Shown: one piece after another, positions 27,501 through 39,500 of the stretch | How the letters are laid out: every line of letters starts with the position of its first letter | Position numbering within the stretch: position 1 is the first letter of the stretch | DNA from: Salvelinus alpinus | Lineage: Eukaryota; Chordata; Actinopteri; Salmoniformes; Salmonidae | DNA: 64,000 nt | Direction of reading: 5' to 3' | NCBI RefSeq assembly: GCF_045679555.1 | Contig: NC_092099.1 | Location: 10,028,076-10,092,075, forward strand | Made by a program: the position numbers and the translations under genes | Notes under the pieces: generated by a model | What the model was told of the DNA's origin: nothing | The model's database searches: none | What the model saw: only the letters and a program-made list of their open reading frames with translations

Positions 27501-30500
27501 TATTGCACATTTATAAAACAGACTTGACAGCTAGTATAACAGGCTAAAATGCTGTTGGTACTGAAATGCTGCGCGCAATATACTGAGCATTCATTTTCCA
27601 GAATCAATGTTCATTGATCCTCTCGTTTTAGTAGTAATTTCCAAACAATTAACCAGTCGACTAAATGGAGTCAGCCCTAATTTTATATACATTACCAGTC
27701 CAAAGTTTGGACACACCTACTCATTCAAGGGTTTTTCTTTATTTGTACTATTTTCTACATTGTAGAATAATAGTGAAGACATAAAAACTATGAAATAACA
27801 CATATGGAATCACATAGTAACCAAAAAAAAAAGTTAAACAAATCAAAATATATTTTAGATTCTTCAAAGTACACATCCTTTTCCTTGACAGCTTTGCACA
27901 CTCTTGGCATTCTCTCAACCAGCTTCACCTGTAAATGCTTTTCCAACAGTCTTGAAGGAGTTCTCACATATGCTGAGCACTTGTTGGCTGCTTTTCCTTC
28001 ATTCTGCGTTCCAACTCATCCCAAACCATCTCAATTGGGTTGAGGTCGGGTGATTGCGGAGGCCGTGGTCTTGGACCCTTACTAAACCAATCACAAGTTT
28101 CAATCTGACGCGGTTCATAGTGTGCTGGCAGGAAATTATGGATCTCCAAGGTGAAGCTGCTACAGTTACATTGCTTGTGATGTAGAATGCACAGTTGAAG
28201 TTAATGCGCTGAATTAATGACAAAATATAAGCAGTACTTTTTTTTCCTCCAATGAGTGAGAAATAAAAAGTGTGGCGTGTGGCGCGTGAGCTTGTGAAGA
28301 AGGTCAAATGTGTATCTCATGCCCAATGCGTGAGTACGCAGCACTGCTGCTGACCGGAGAGGTACCATCAATCTTCAAAACAGCAGTAGTACTCAAGAAA
28401 CCCATCCTTGACCAGGACATCCTATCCAGCTAAAGGCCCATCTCCAACCTCCCCTTCCTATCAACAGTACTGGAGAGTCCAGATCCCAGGAGTCTGCCTT
28501 CACATGCGGTATCCCACAGGGGTCAGTGCTGGGGCCTATTCTATTTATAATTTACATGCTCCCTCTCGGCCAAATCTTCAGAGATTATAACATCAACTTC
28601 CACTGCTACGCTAACGATACCAAAGTTTAAAATAACACCAAACCAGACACCATCTCTGCCCTAGCAAAAGTCAGCAGCTGCCTAGAGGACATCAGGGCAT
28701 GGATGAATGAGAAAGAACTTCCTCCAGTTGAACAGTAACAAGACTAATGCTATGCTTATTCGGACACCCAAGCAGGCCATCCACCTGTCCTCTCCAACCT
28801 AGGAGTCAAGTTTGATCATTCGGTGTCCTTCGATGCCCAAATAAAACATTTTTCCATCTTGAAAACATTGCCGGGTTCTTACCGTCACTCTCCTAGCCAG
28901 ATGCAGAGAAACTCATCCACATCTTCTCTTGGATAAACTTCAGCAATGCGCTGTTTGGGGGCCTTCCAGCCAAATCACTACAGAGGCTCCTACAAATACA
29001 GAACAGTACTGCCAGGGTCCAAGAAGTCCGACCACGTCACCCCGATCCTGGCCCAACCCCACTGGCTACCGGTCAACTACAGGATTGACTCATGCTTGAT
29101 TTTAAAGCCTTGAAAAGATTGAGGCCCACCTACATCGGCAACTTCATCTCAATCAGCAAGACACCACCCACTCTCCACTCCAGCCATTCCATACTGCTTC
29201 AAGTCTCCAAGATACATCTCCGAACTATGCGAGGCTGAGCCTTCTGCTCCCTTGCCCATGGAATGCACTCCCTGACCATCTGAGAGCCACTCCACTCTGA
29301 ACTTTTAAATGGGCGTTAGTCTGTAGAAGTGGATTTCAAAGTCCTAAACCTAATCTAAAATGGATTTAGCACCTAGTCCACTATTGCCATTTTACCTCCC
29401 TTGATTTTAAATGTGTTGTTTTTATTTCCTTCAGTCGAGCTTTAAGATAACTCTAATGAAAAGCTCTATACTCATTATGTTAATCTTGCATGAATGATTT
29501 CAGACATCAACTCAACGTTTTGAACTAATAATAATAATGCCATTTAGCAGACGCTTTTATCCAAATCGACTTAGAGTAATACATCCATACATTTTACGTA
29601 TGCGTGGTCCCGGAAATCTAACCCGCTATTCCGGCGTTGCAAGCGCCATGCTCTGCCAACTGAGGAACCTATACATAAAACATCCTTTATGCTCAGAGTG
29701 GAAAAATAACCTCTGACCCAGATAACAGTTCCACCTGTGAGTAGGCCATGAGACCACAATGCACTGAAGCACTGCAGAGTGTCATTAGAAACCATGACTT
29801 TGTGTGGGCAGGAAGCAGGAAACTTCCACTCTGTGCAGGCAGGAAGATGTGTGTATATTACCCCTAAACCTGTTTCTGAGAAACACACATCAAAATGAAA
29901 ACACCTGCAAAAGAAATGAAAAATAAAAAGACAAAACATCTTCCCTTGCTGATCTGGCCCTGGAGTTTCTCATAAAGGGCCTTGAGACACCTAGCCTGAC
30001 GACTCAAACAAAATTCACTACACACTAGTCTGAGACTGCCATTATTTACCTCGTTTGTGGTGATGAGGGGCATTGTACAAAACAAAGTCATTAGGTTTTG
30101 AGTCATCTCTAACCAATCAGAGTATCAAAGCCAATGACGAATTTTCAAACTGACGCTTTACCCACGTAAAAAAGCGAATGTTCTAACAAGCAGCGTCTAT
30201 CATTTTCATGTGGAAAAGGCACTACATGCTATATGGAAATAGATTGGTAATGGCTTGACTTCTAGAATAGCCTATGAGGAAAATATCTTAAGCAAGAATC
30301 TGTCATTTACAACTTTATTATTGAATAAAAAATGATTACACACTAGTAGTTTTTGTTTGCTGGAAAATACATGTTTTCCTTGAGGCCCCCAGTATTAGCC
30401 AGATAATGATCATTTTGCAAAAATTAAAATAAACAATTAAACACTGAAAGAAATGCCCATCTGACTTTTGTCCGAAATGGCCAGTCGGCCCCTGTTGGTA

Positions 30501-33500
30501 TAGTTCCATCACATTGGTTTCACGTTTTCCAGTCCTAGCATACAGTGCATTCGGAAAGTATTCAGAGCCCTTGACTTTTTCCACATTTACTTACGTTACA
30601 GCCATTTACTTACGTTACAACATTGATGAGATTCTTTTTTAAACGATTTAATCAAATCTAAAAACCTGCTTACTTTTTCATTATGGGGTATTGTGTATAG
30701 ATTGATGAGGATTTTTATTTAATCCATTTTAGAATAAGGCTGTAATGTAACAAAAAGTCGAAAAATGGAAGGGGTCTGAATACTTTCGGAATGCACTGCA
30801 TCTGACTCTGACAGTGACCTCCTGGCTTAAATTACATTCATGCCACAGCTCCTCTTGGTGGACATGAAGAGACAGTGTACCAACAAAGAGAACAAGTGAA
30901 GCTTCCCCTTTCTAATACCTCATATATTAAGATTCTGCACATTTTAGACAAGATCATTATAAGAAAGTACTAAGACATAACGGCATCATACATGCTTATA
31001 ACAAGTCTTACAGTGCATTATAACGGCATCATAATGCATAAGCCTATACCTGCTGGTGTTAAAGACTTGCTCTGGGACTTTGATGACTAGTATGTATTCC
31101 AGTCAATGAGCTCCAGCCCCTCACCATTTGAGTGACAGTTAGCAAGATGCACACAGCAGAGCGAGAGAGAGAGAGAGTAATGACATGGTGCACATATGTG
31201 ACGTGGTAAGCAATTTTCAGGGACACATTTTTGGCTAGTGAGCGCTACTTTCAGAACTACTGGCTAAAAAGTTTACAAAAAGGTACCAGAGAATCTCTTT
31301 AAAGTGCTGTTAACACTACATTTACCTTGGATTATCAGAGAGGCGAAGGTAGCAGCGTACCACATGTTTCAGCAGACGTGCAGATGGTTCCTTCGAAAGC
31401 TGCAGCACCATTTTCCCCTGAAAATAAAGAGAATCAACATGTTTGAAAAAAAATAAAAAATAAAACACAACAGTATAGTGCCTTCAGAAACTTTTTACAC
31501 ATTTTGTTGCGTTACAGCCTGGAATTTAAAATTCATTAAATTGAGATTGTGTCACTGGCCTACACACAATAACCAATAATGCTAAAGTGGAATTATGTTT
31601 TCAGACATTTTTACAAATTAATAAATATTTAGGAGTCAAGTATTCAAGCCCTTTGTTATGGCAAGCCTAAATACATGGAACAAATACAAACAAGTGTTTG
31701 TCCCATGAGCTGAAATAAAATCTCAGAAATGTTCAATACGCACAAAAAGCGTATTTATCTCAAATTTTGGGTACAAATTTGCATGTCTCCTTTGCCAAGA
31801 TATGCCACAACTGTCAGGTGGATGGATTATCTAACAGCTGATTAAACAGCATGATCATTAGACAGGTGCACCTTGTGATGAGGACAATAAAAGGCCACTA
31901 AAACGTGCAGTTTGTCAAACACAATGCCACAGATCTATCAAGTTGAGGGAGCTGTTAAAGATAATTAAATGTTCCTTTCTCTACCATAAACTGCCTCCAA
32001 TGTCGTTTTAGAGAATTTGGCAGTAAGTCCAAACGGCCTCACAACAACAGACCACGTGTATGGCGTTGTGTGGGCAAGCGGTTTGCTGATGTCAACATTG
32101 TGAACAGAGTGCCCCATGGTGGCGGTGGGCTTATGGTATGGGCAGGCATAAACTACGGACAACGAACACAATTGCATTTTATCAATGGCAATTTGAATGC
32201 AGAGATACCGTGACGAGATCCTGAGGCCCATCGGGACAGCAGGTAGCCTAGTGGTTAGAGCATTGGGCCAGTAACCGAAAGGTTGCTGGATAGAATCAAA
32301 TCAAAGTTTATTTTTCACGTGCGTCGAATACAACAGGTGTAGACCTTACCGTGAAATGCTTACTTACAGGCTCTAACCAACAGTGCAAAAAATGTATTTT
32401 GGTGAACAATAGGTAAGTAAAGAAATAAAAACAGTAAAAAGACAGTGAAAAATAACAGTAGCGAGGCTATATAGAGAATAGAGTGTTGGATGAGAGCGAG
32501 AGGGAAAAGGATACAAGGTAGTGGTCGGAGACTTGGAGGGGAGTTGCAATGAGATTAGTGGAAGAACAGCATCTAGTAAAGATGAGGTCAAGCGTATTGC
32601 CTGCCTTGTGAGTAAAGAAATAAAGTCTTACATTTTTTGCACTGTTGGTTAGAGCCTGTAAGTAAGCATTTCACGGTAAGGTCTACACCTGTTGTATTAT
32701 TGTCACGTGCGTCGAAAATTCAAATTTCACTGTCTTTTTACTGTTTTTATTTCTTTACTTACCTATTGTTCACCAAAATACATTTTTTGCACTGTTGGTT
32801 AGAGCCTGTAAGTAAGCATTTCACGGTAAGGTCTACACCTATATTATTGTCCTCATCACAAGGTGCACCTGTCTAATGATCATGCTGTTTAATCAGCTGT
32901 TAGATAATCATTTATTTATTGTCCTCATCACAAGGTGCACCTGTCTAATGATCATGCTGTTTAATCAGCTGTTAGATAATCATTTATCGCCCTCCAGGTT
33001 CCCTTGGAGAGTTCATCAATGAGCTTGACGCCCTGATAAGTTCCTTTCCTGAGGATGGCTCACCTCTCACAGTTCTGGGTGACTTTAACCTCCCCACGTC
33101 TACCTTTGACTCATTCCTCTCTGCCTCCTTCTTTCCACTCCTCTCCTCTTTTGACCTCACCCTCTCACCTTCCCCCCCTACTCACAAGGCAGGCAATACG
33201 CTTGACCTCATCTTTACTAGATGCTGTTCTTCCACTAATCTCATTGCAACTCCCCTCCAAGTCTCCGACCACTACCTTGTATCCTTTTCCCTCTCGCTCT
33301 CATCCAACACTTCCCACACTGCCCCTACTCGGATGGTATCGCGCCGTCCCAACCTTCGCTCTCTCTCCCCCGCTACTCTCTCCTCTTCCATCCTATCATC
33401 TCTTCCCTCTGCTCAAACCTTCTCCAACCTATCTCCTGATTCTGCCTCCTCAACCCTCCTCTCCTCCCTTTCTGCATCCTTTGACTCTCTATGTCCCCTA

Positions 33501-36500
33501 TCCTCCAGGCCGGCTCGGTCCTCCCCTCCTGCTCCGTGGCTCGACGACTCATTGCGAGCTCACAGAACAGGGCTCCGGGCAGCCGAGCGGAAATGGAGGA
33601 AAACTCGCCTCCCTGCGGACCTGGCATCCTTTCACTCCCTCCTCTCTACATTCTCCTCTTCTGTCTCTGCTGCTAAAGCCAATTTCTACCACTCTAAATT
33701 CCAAGCATCTGCCTCTAACCCTAGGAAGCTCTTTGCCACCTTCTCCTCCCTCCTGAATCCTCCTCCCCCTCCTCCCCCTCCTCCCTCTCTGCTGATGACT
33801 TCGTCAACCATTTTGAAAAGAAGGTCGACGACATCCGATCCTCGTTTGCTAAGTCAAACGACACCGCTGGTTCTGCTCACACTGCCCTACCCTGTGCTTT
33901 GACCTCTTTCTCCCCTCTCTCTCCAGATGAAATCTCGCGTCTTGTGACGGCCGGCCGCCCAACAACCTGCCCGCTTGACCCTATCCCCTCCTCTCTTCTC
34001 CAGACCATTTCCGGAGACCTTCTCCCTTACCTCACCTCGCTCATCAACTCATCCTTGACCGCTGGCTACGTCCCTTCCGTCTTCAAGAGAGCGAGAGTTG
34101 CACCCCTTCTGAAAAAACCTACACTCGATCCCTCCGATGTCAACAACTACAGACCAGTATCCCTTCTTTCTTTTCTCTCCAAAACTCTTGAACGTGCCGT
34201 CCTTGGCCAGCTCTCCTGCTATCTCTCTCAGAATGACCTTCTTGATCCAAATCAGTCAGGTTTCAAGACTAGTCATTCAACTGAGACTGCTCTTCTCTGT
34301 GTCACGGAGGCGCTCCGCACTGCTAAAGCTAACTCTCTCTCCTCTGCTCTCATCCTTCTAGACCTATCGGCTGCCTTTGATACTGTGAACCATCAGATCC
34401 TCCTCTCCACCCTCTCCGAGCTGGGCATCTCCGGCGCGGCCCACGCTTGGATTGCGTCCTACCTGACAGGTCGCTCCTACCAGGTGGCGTGGCGAGAATC
34501 TGTCTCCGCACCACGTGCTCTCACCACTGGTGTCCCCCAGGGCTCTGTTCTAGGCCCTCTCCTATTCTCGCTATACACCAAGTCACTTGGCTCTGTCATA
34601 TCCTCACATGGTCTCTCCTATCATTGCTATGCAGACGACACACAATTAATCTTCTCCTTTCCCCCCTCTGATAACCAGGTGGTGAATCGCATCTCTGCAT
34701 GTCTGGCAGACATATCAGTGTGGATGACGGATCACCACCTCAAGCTGAACCTCGGCAAGACGGAGCTGCTCTTCCTCCCGGGGAAGGACTGCCCGTTCCA
34801 TGATCTCGCCGTCACGGTTGACAACTCCATTGTGTCCTCCTCCCAGAGTGCTAAGAACCTTGGCGTGATCCTGGACAACACCCTGTCGTTCTCAACTAAC
34901 ATCAAGGCGGTGACCCGTTCCTGTAGGTTCATGCTCTACAACATTCGCAGAGTACGACCCTGCCTCACGCAGGAAGCGGCGCAGGTCCTAATCCAGGCAC
35001 TTGTCATCTCCCGTCTGGATTACTGCAACTCGCTGTTGGCTGGGCTCCCTGCCTGTGCCATTAAACCCCTACAACTCATCCAGAACGCCGCAGCCCGTCT
35101 GGTGTTCAACTTTCCCAAGTTCTCTCACGTCACCCCGCTCCTCCGCTCTCTCCACTGGCTTCCAGTTGAAGCTCGCATCCGCTACAAAACCATGGTGCTT
35201 GCCTACGGAGCTGTGAGGGGAACGGCACCTCCGTACCTTCAGGCTCTGATCAGGCCCTACACCCAAACAAGGGCACTGCGTTCATCCACCTCTGGCCTGC
35301 TCGCCTCCCTACCTCTGAGGAAGTACAGTTCCCGCTCAGCCCAGTCAAAACTGTTCGCTGCTCTGGCACCCCAATGGTGGAACAAACTCCCTCACGACGC
35401 CAGGTCAGCGGAGTCAATCACCACCTTCCGGAGACACCTGAAACCTCACCTCTTTAAGGAATACCTAGGATAGGATAAAGTAATCCTTCTAACCCCCCCC
35501 CCTTAAAAGAGTTAGATGCACTATTGTAAAGTGGTTGTTCCACTGGATATCATAAGGTGAATGCACCAATTTGTAAGTCGCTCTGGATAAGAGCGTCTGC
35601 TAAATGACTTAAATGTAATGTAAATGTATATACATTAGCTAGGCTATAACAGTAGCGAGGCTACTTACAGGTACCGTTTAGTCAGGCTGATTGAGGTAGT
35701 ATGCACATGTAGATATGGTTAAAGTGACTATGCATATATGATAAACAGAGAGTAGCAGCAACGTAAGAGGGGTTGGCGGGTGATGGGACACAATGCAGAT
35801 AGCCCGGTTAGCCAATGTGCAGGGGCACTGGTTGGTCGGGCCAATTGAGGTAGTATGTACATGAATATATAGTTAAAGTGACTATGCATATATGATAAAC
35901 AGAGAGTAGCAGCAACGTAAAAGAGGGGTTGGGGGGGGCACACAACGCAATGTAAAAATCTGTCGTTCTGCCCCTGAACAAGGGAGTTAACCCACTGTTT
36001 CCCGGTAGGCCGTCATTGTAAATAAGAATGTGATCTTAGCTGACTTGCCTAGTTAAATAAAGGTTACATTTAAAATAAAACAAAATGTATCAGCCGCCAT
36101 CACCTCATGTTTCATGATAATGCACAGCCCCATGTCGCAAGGCTCTGTACACAATTCCTGGAAGCTGAAAATGTCCCAGTTCTTCCATGGCCTGCATACT
36201 CACCAGACATGTCAATCATTCATCATGTTTCAGATGCAGCTTGTTCCAGTTCCCGCCAATATCCAACAACTGGGACAACATTCCACAGGCCACAATCAAC
36301 AGCCTGATCAAATCAATGCGAAGGAGACACACTAGTATATGAACACCCCTTCAAATTAGTAGCTTTAGCTATTTCAGCCACAACTGTTGCTGACAGGTGT
36401 ATAAAAATCGAGCACACAGCCATGTAATCTCCATAGACAAACATTGGCAGTATTTGGCCTAACTGAAGAGCTCAGTTTATTTATTTCACCTTTATTTAAC

Positions 36501-39500
36501 CAGGTAGGCTAGTTAAGAACAAGTTCTCATTTACAACTGCGACAAAGCAAAGCAGTGCGACACAAACAACAGAGTTACACATGGAATAAACAAACGTACA
36601 GTCAATAACTCAATAGAGAAAAAGACTATATACAGTGTGTGCAAATGAGGTAAGATAAGGGAGGTAAGGCAATAAATAGGCCATAGTGGTGAAATAATTA
36701 CAATTTAGCAAATAAACACTGGAGTGAGATGTGTAGAAGATGAATGTGTAAGTAGAGATACTGGGGTGCAAAAAAATAACACTATAGGGATGAGGTAGTT
36801 GGATGGGCTATTTACAGATGGGCTATGTACAGGTGCAGTGATCTCAGAGCAGACAGCTGGTGCTTAAAGTTAGTGAGGGCGATATGAGTCTACAGTTTCA
36901 GAGATTTTTGAAGTTCGTTCCAGTCATTGGCAGCAGAGAACTGGAAGGAAAGGTGGCCAAAGGAGGAATTGGCTTTGGGGGTGACCAGTGAAATATACCT
37001 GCTGGAACACGTACTACGGGTAGGTGATGCTATGGTGACCAGTGAGCTGAGATAAGGCGGGGCTTTACCTAGCAAAGACTTATAGATGACCTGGAGCCAG
37101 TGGGTTTGGCGACGTGATCCATTGCTTATCCTCACATAAACTATGATTGATAAGACAGCAGCTGATGCACTTTAGACTGTACCAATATCAAATAACACGG
37201 TGTGCCGTAGGATCGATGACACGGGCATTGATATTGTTGATCAATTGGTGATTTAAAAAAATTATAATTCCGGTACATTTTCTCTGCAGTTGAACAAGTC
37301 GACTGATGTCAGTGGGGAAGCCCAATTGATTGTGTGTTAAATCAACATTTAACCCATTTTAAATTCAGGTTGTAACACAACAACAAAAAGTCAACTGGTG
37401 TGAATACTTTCTGAAGGCACTGTATCATTTGAGGGCAGCCTGCCTGCAGAGTGCTCGTTGCTAACCTGGTAGCTGTTATTCCTTACAAATATTGTAGTAA
37501 GTTCACCAGAATATGTTACAGATCTTCATCCCGTAATATTGAAGACAGTACAATGTTACGGCTGCATATCTTTACACATAGTCAGTAGCCACCCAAACTT
37601 GGCCCATTTGAAATATGAAAAAGTATCAAATCAGCAGGTAGCAAGGGTTGGGTAGGTTACTTTCTAAATGTAATCCGTTAGTTACTAGTTACCTGTCCAA
37701 ATTTGTAATCAGGAACTTAACATTTGCATTACACAAACTCAATAATGTAATCTGACTACATTCAGTTAATTTGAGGTTACTTTCCCTTAAGAGGCATTAG
37801 AAGAAGACAAATGTGTGTTACCAATTGAACGACATCTATTGCAGGACAAATCAATGTTAAAGTTTACTTTATGGGTTGGCTATGTAGGCTTCTTCTAACC
37901 CATCGCTTTCTACTACATAGAATAAGATTAAATTATATATTTACATTAATATATAAGTCCAAATGTATGAGCATGTGTCCATTAGGCCTCTGGATTTATT
38001 TTTTGTATCAGCATGAATTAGATTGAGCAATAAAAGCCCCACTTTTATTCCATAGGCTGGGATCTGTACTATGCAGCTGTTGCAAGAGCGCATTTTTCAC
38101 TGACTGTCCACTGGTATCAAAAATAATGATTGATAGGCAGCTTAAACTTCTTGAATTCAACCATTATTAGGTTCAAATACACATTTAGATTTGTGAACAG
38201 CCATCCACAATCCATAAGGTGCAAATAGCTAAATGAGAGAGCAGCAGGGTGATTCACATCAATGCGCTACGTACAGTTAAAGTCGGAAGTTTACATACAC
38301 TTAGGTTTGAGTCATTAAAACTTGTTTTTCAACCACTCCACAAATTTCTTGTTAACAAACTATAGTTTTGGCAAGTCGGTTAGAACATCTACATTGTGCA
38401 TGACACAAGTCATTTTCCCAACAATTGTTTACAGACAGATTATTTAACTTTGTATCACAATTCCAGTGGGTCAGAAGTTTACATACACTAAGTTGACTGT
38501 GCCTTTAAACAGCTTGGATCATTCCAGAAAATTATGTCATGGCTTTAGAAGCTTCTGATAGGATAATTGACATCATTTGAGTCAATTGGAGGTGTACCTG
38601 TGGATGTATTTCAAGGCCTATCTTCAACCTCAGTGCCTTTTTGCTTGACCTCATGGGAAAAAAATCTAAAGAAATCAGCCAAGACCGCAGGAAAAAAAAA
38701 AATTGTAGACCTCTACAAGTCTGGTTCATCCTTGGGAGCAATTTCCAAACACCTGAAGGTACCACGTTCATCTGTACAAACAATAGTAAGCAAGTATAAA
38801 CACCATGGGACCACGCAGCCGTCATAACGCTCAGGAAGGAGAAGTGTTCTGTCTCCTAGAGATGAACTTACTTTGGTGCGAAAAGTGCAAATCAATCCCA
38901 GAGCAACAGCAAAGGACCTTGTGAAGATGCTGGAGGAAACAGGTACAAAAGTATCTATATCCACAGTAAAATGAGTCCTACATCGACATAACCTGAAACG
39001 CCGTTCAGCAAGGAAGCCACTGCTCCAAAACCGTCATAAAAAAGCCAGACTACGGTTTGCAACTGCACATCGGGACAAAGATCGCACATTTTTGGAGAAA
39101 TGTCCTCTGGTCTGATGAAACAAAAATAGAACTGTTTGGCCATAATGACCATTGTTATGTTTGGAGGAAAAAGGGGGATCCTAACTGACCCAAGACAGGA
39201 AATTTTTACTAGGATTAAATGTCAGGAATTGTGAAAAACTGAGTTTAAATGTATTTGGCTAAGGTGTATGTAAACTTCCGACTTCAACTGTAGATATCAA
39301 TAAGTGATATCCGTATTGCCATAGACTACACCACTGCTGGCATCCTTACGGCCAAGCGTTTTATTCATTTTGGATGCCGACAGAAGTCGCACCATTGGAA
39401 GACATAGCTTGGACTGTAACCCACAAAAGCATATTCCTGCTCTTTTTGCACGATCCATCAAAGAGATTTGCTGTGTCATCATAGTGGTCTCTGACTTGTG

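Larger units (their letters stand above)
32284..35945 (-). mobile_element. LINE 3'-end fragment, minus orientation, split by an L2-like LINE
   Basis: 32284-32469 is the inverted 3' tail (AATCAAATCAAAGTTTATTT) of the LINE family at 8778 and 61200. 35647-35945 continues it. A near repeat pair at 35664-35770 and 35840-35920 suggests a tandem duplication in the tail. It inserted into the SINE at 32231-36088. Confidence 0.8.
32231..36088 (+). mobile_element. tRNA-derived SINE split by a LINE insertion
   Basis: The head 32231-32283 (AGCCTAGTGGTTAGAGCATT, ...GGTTGCTGGAT) and the tail 35946-36088 (AAAAATCTGTCGTTCTGCCC ... CTTGCCTAGTTAAATAAA) are the two parts of the same SINE type as at 48316-48521. 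About 20 bases around the break are missing. Confidence 0.75.
31690..36330 (+). mobile_element. Second Tc1 family, split in two by nested insertions
   Basis: 31690-32230 and 36090-36330 read as one transposase relic. The left part has [18 protein letters not shown] and ends near [10 protein letters not shown]. The right part resumes with [14 protein letters not shown] then [14 protein letters not shown]. About 18 bases at the break appear to be lost. The reading frame has many stops and deletions. Confidence 0.7.
31476..37422. mobile_element. Outer Tc1/mariner element hosting a nest of other transposons
   Basis: Left end AGTGCCTTCAGAAACTTTTT at 31477 and right end ACTTTCTGAAGGCACTG at 37422 are inverted repeats of one Tc1 family, each beside TA. 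The left body runs to about 31690 and the right body from about 37330. Everything between is later insertions: other Tc1 pieces, a SINE, LINE tails and an L2-like LINE. It fills most of the 10-kb cnot9 intron 6. No intact transposase was found. Confidence 0.65.

Noticed and set aside
33055-33756. 233-codon frame rich in Pro, Ser and Leu
   Set aside because: It is an out-of-frame reading of the L2-like LINE endonuclease-linker region; the true frame reads GDFN and SDHY motifs.
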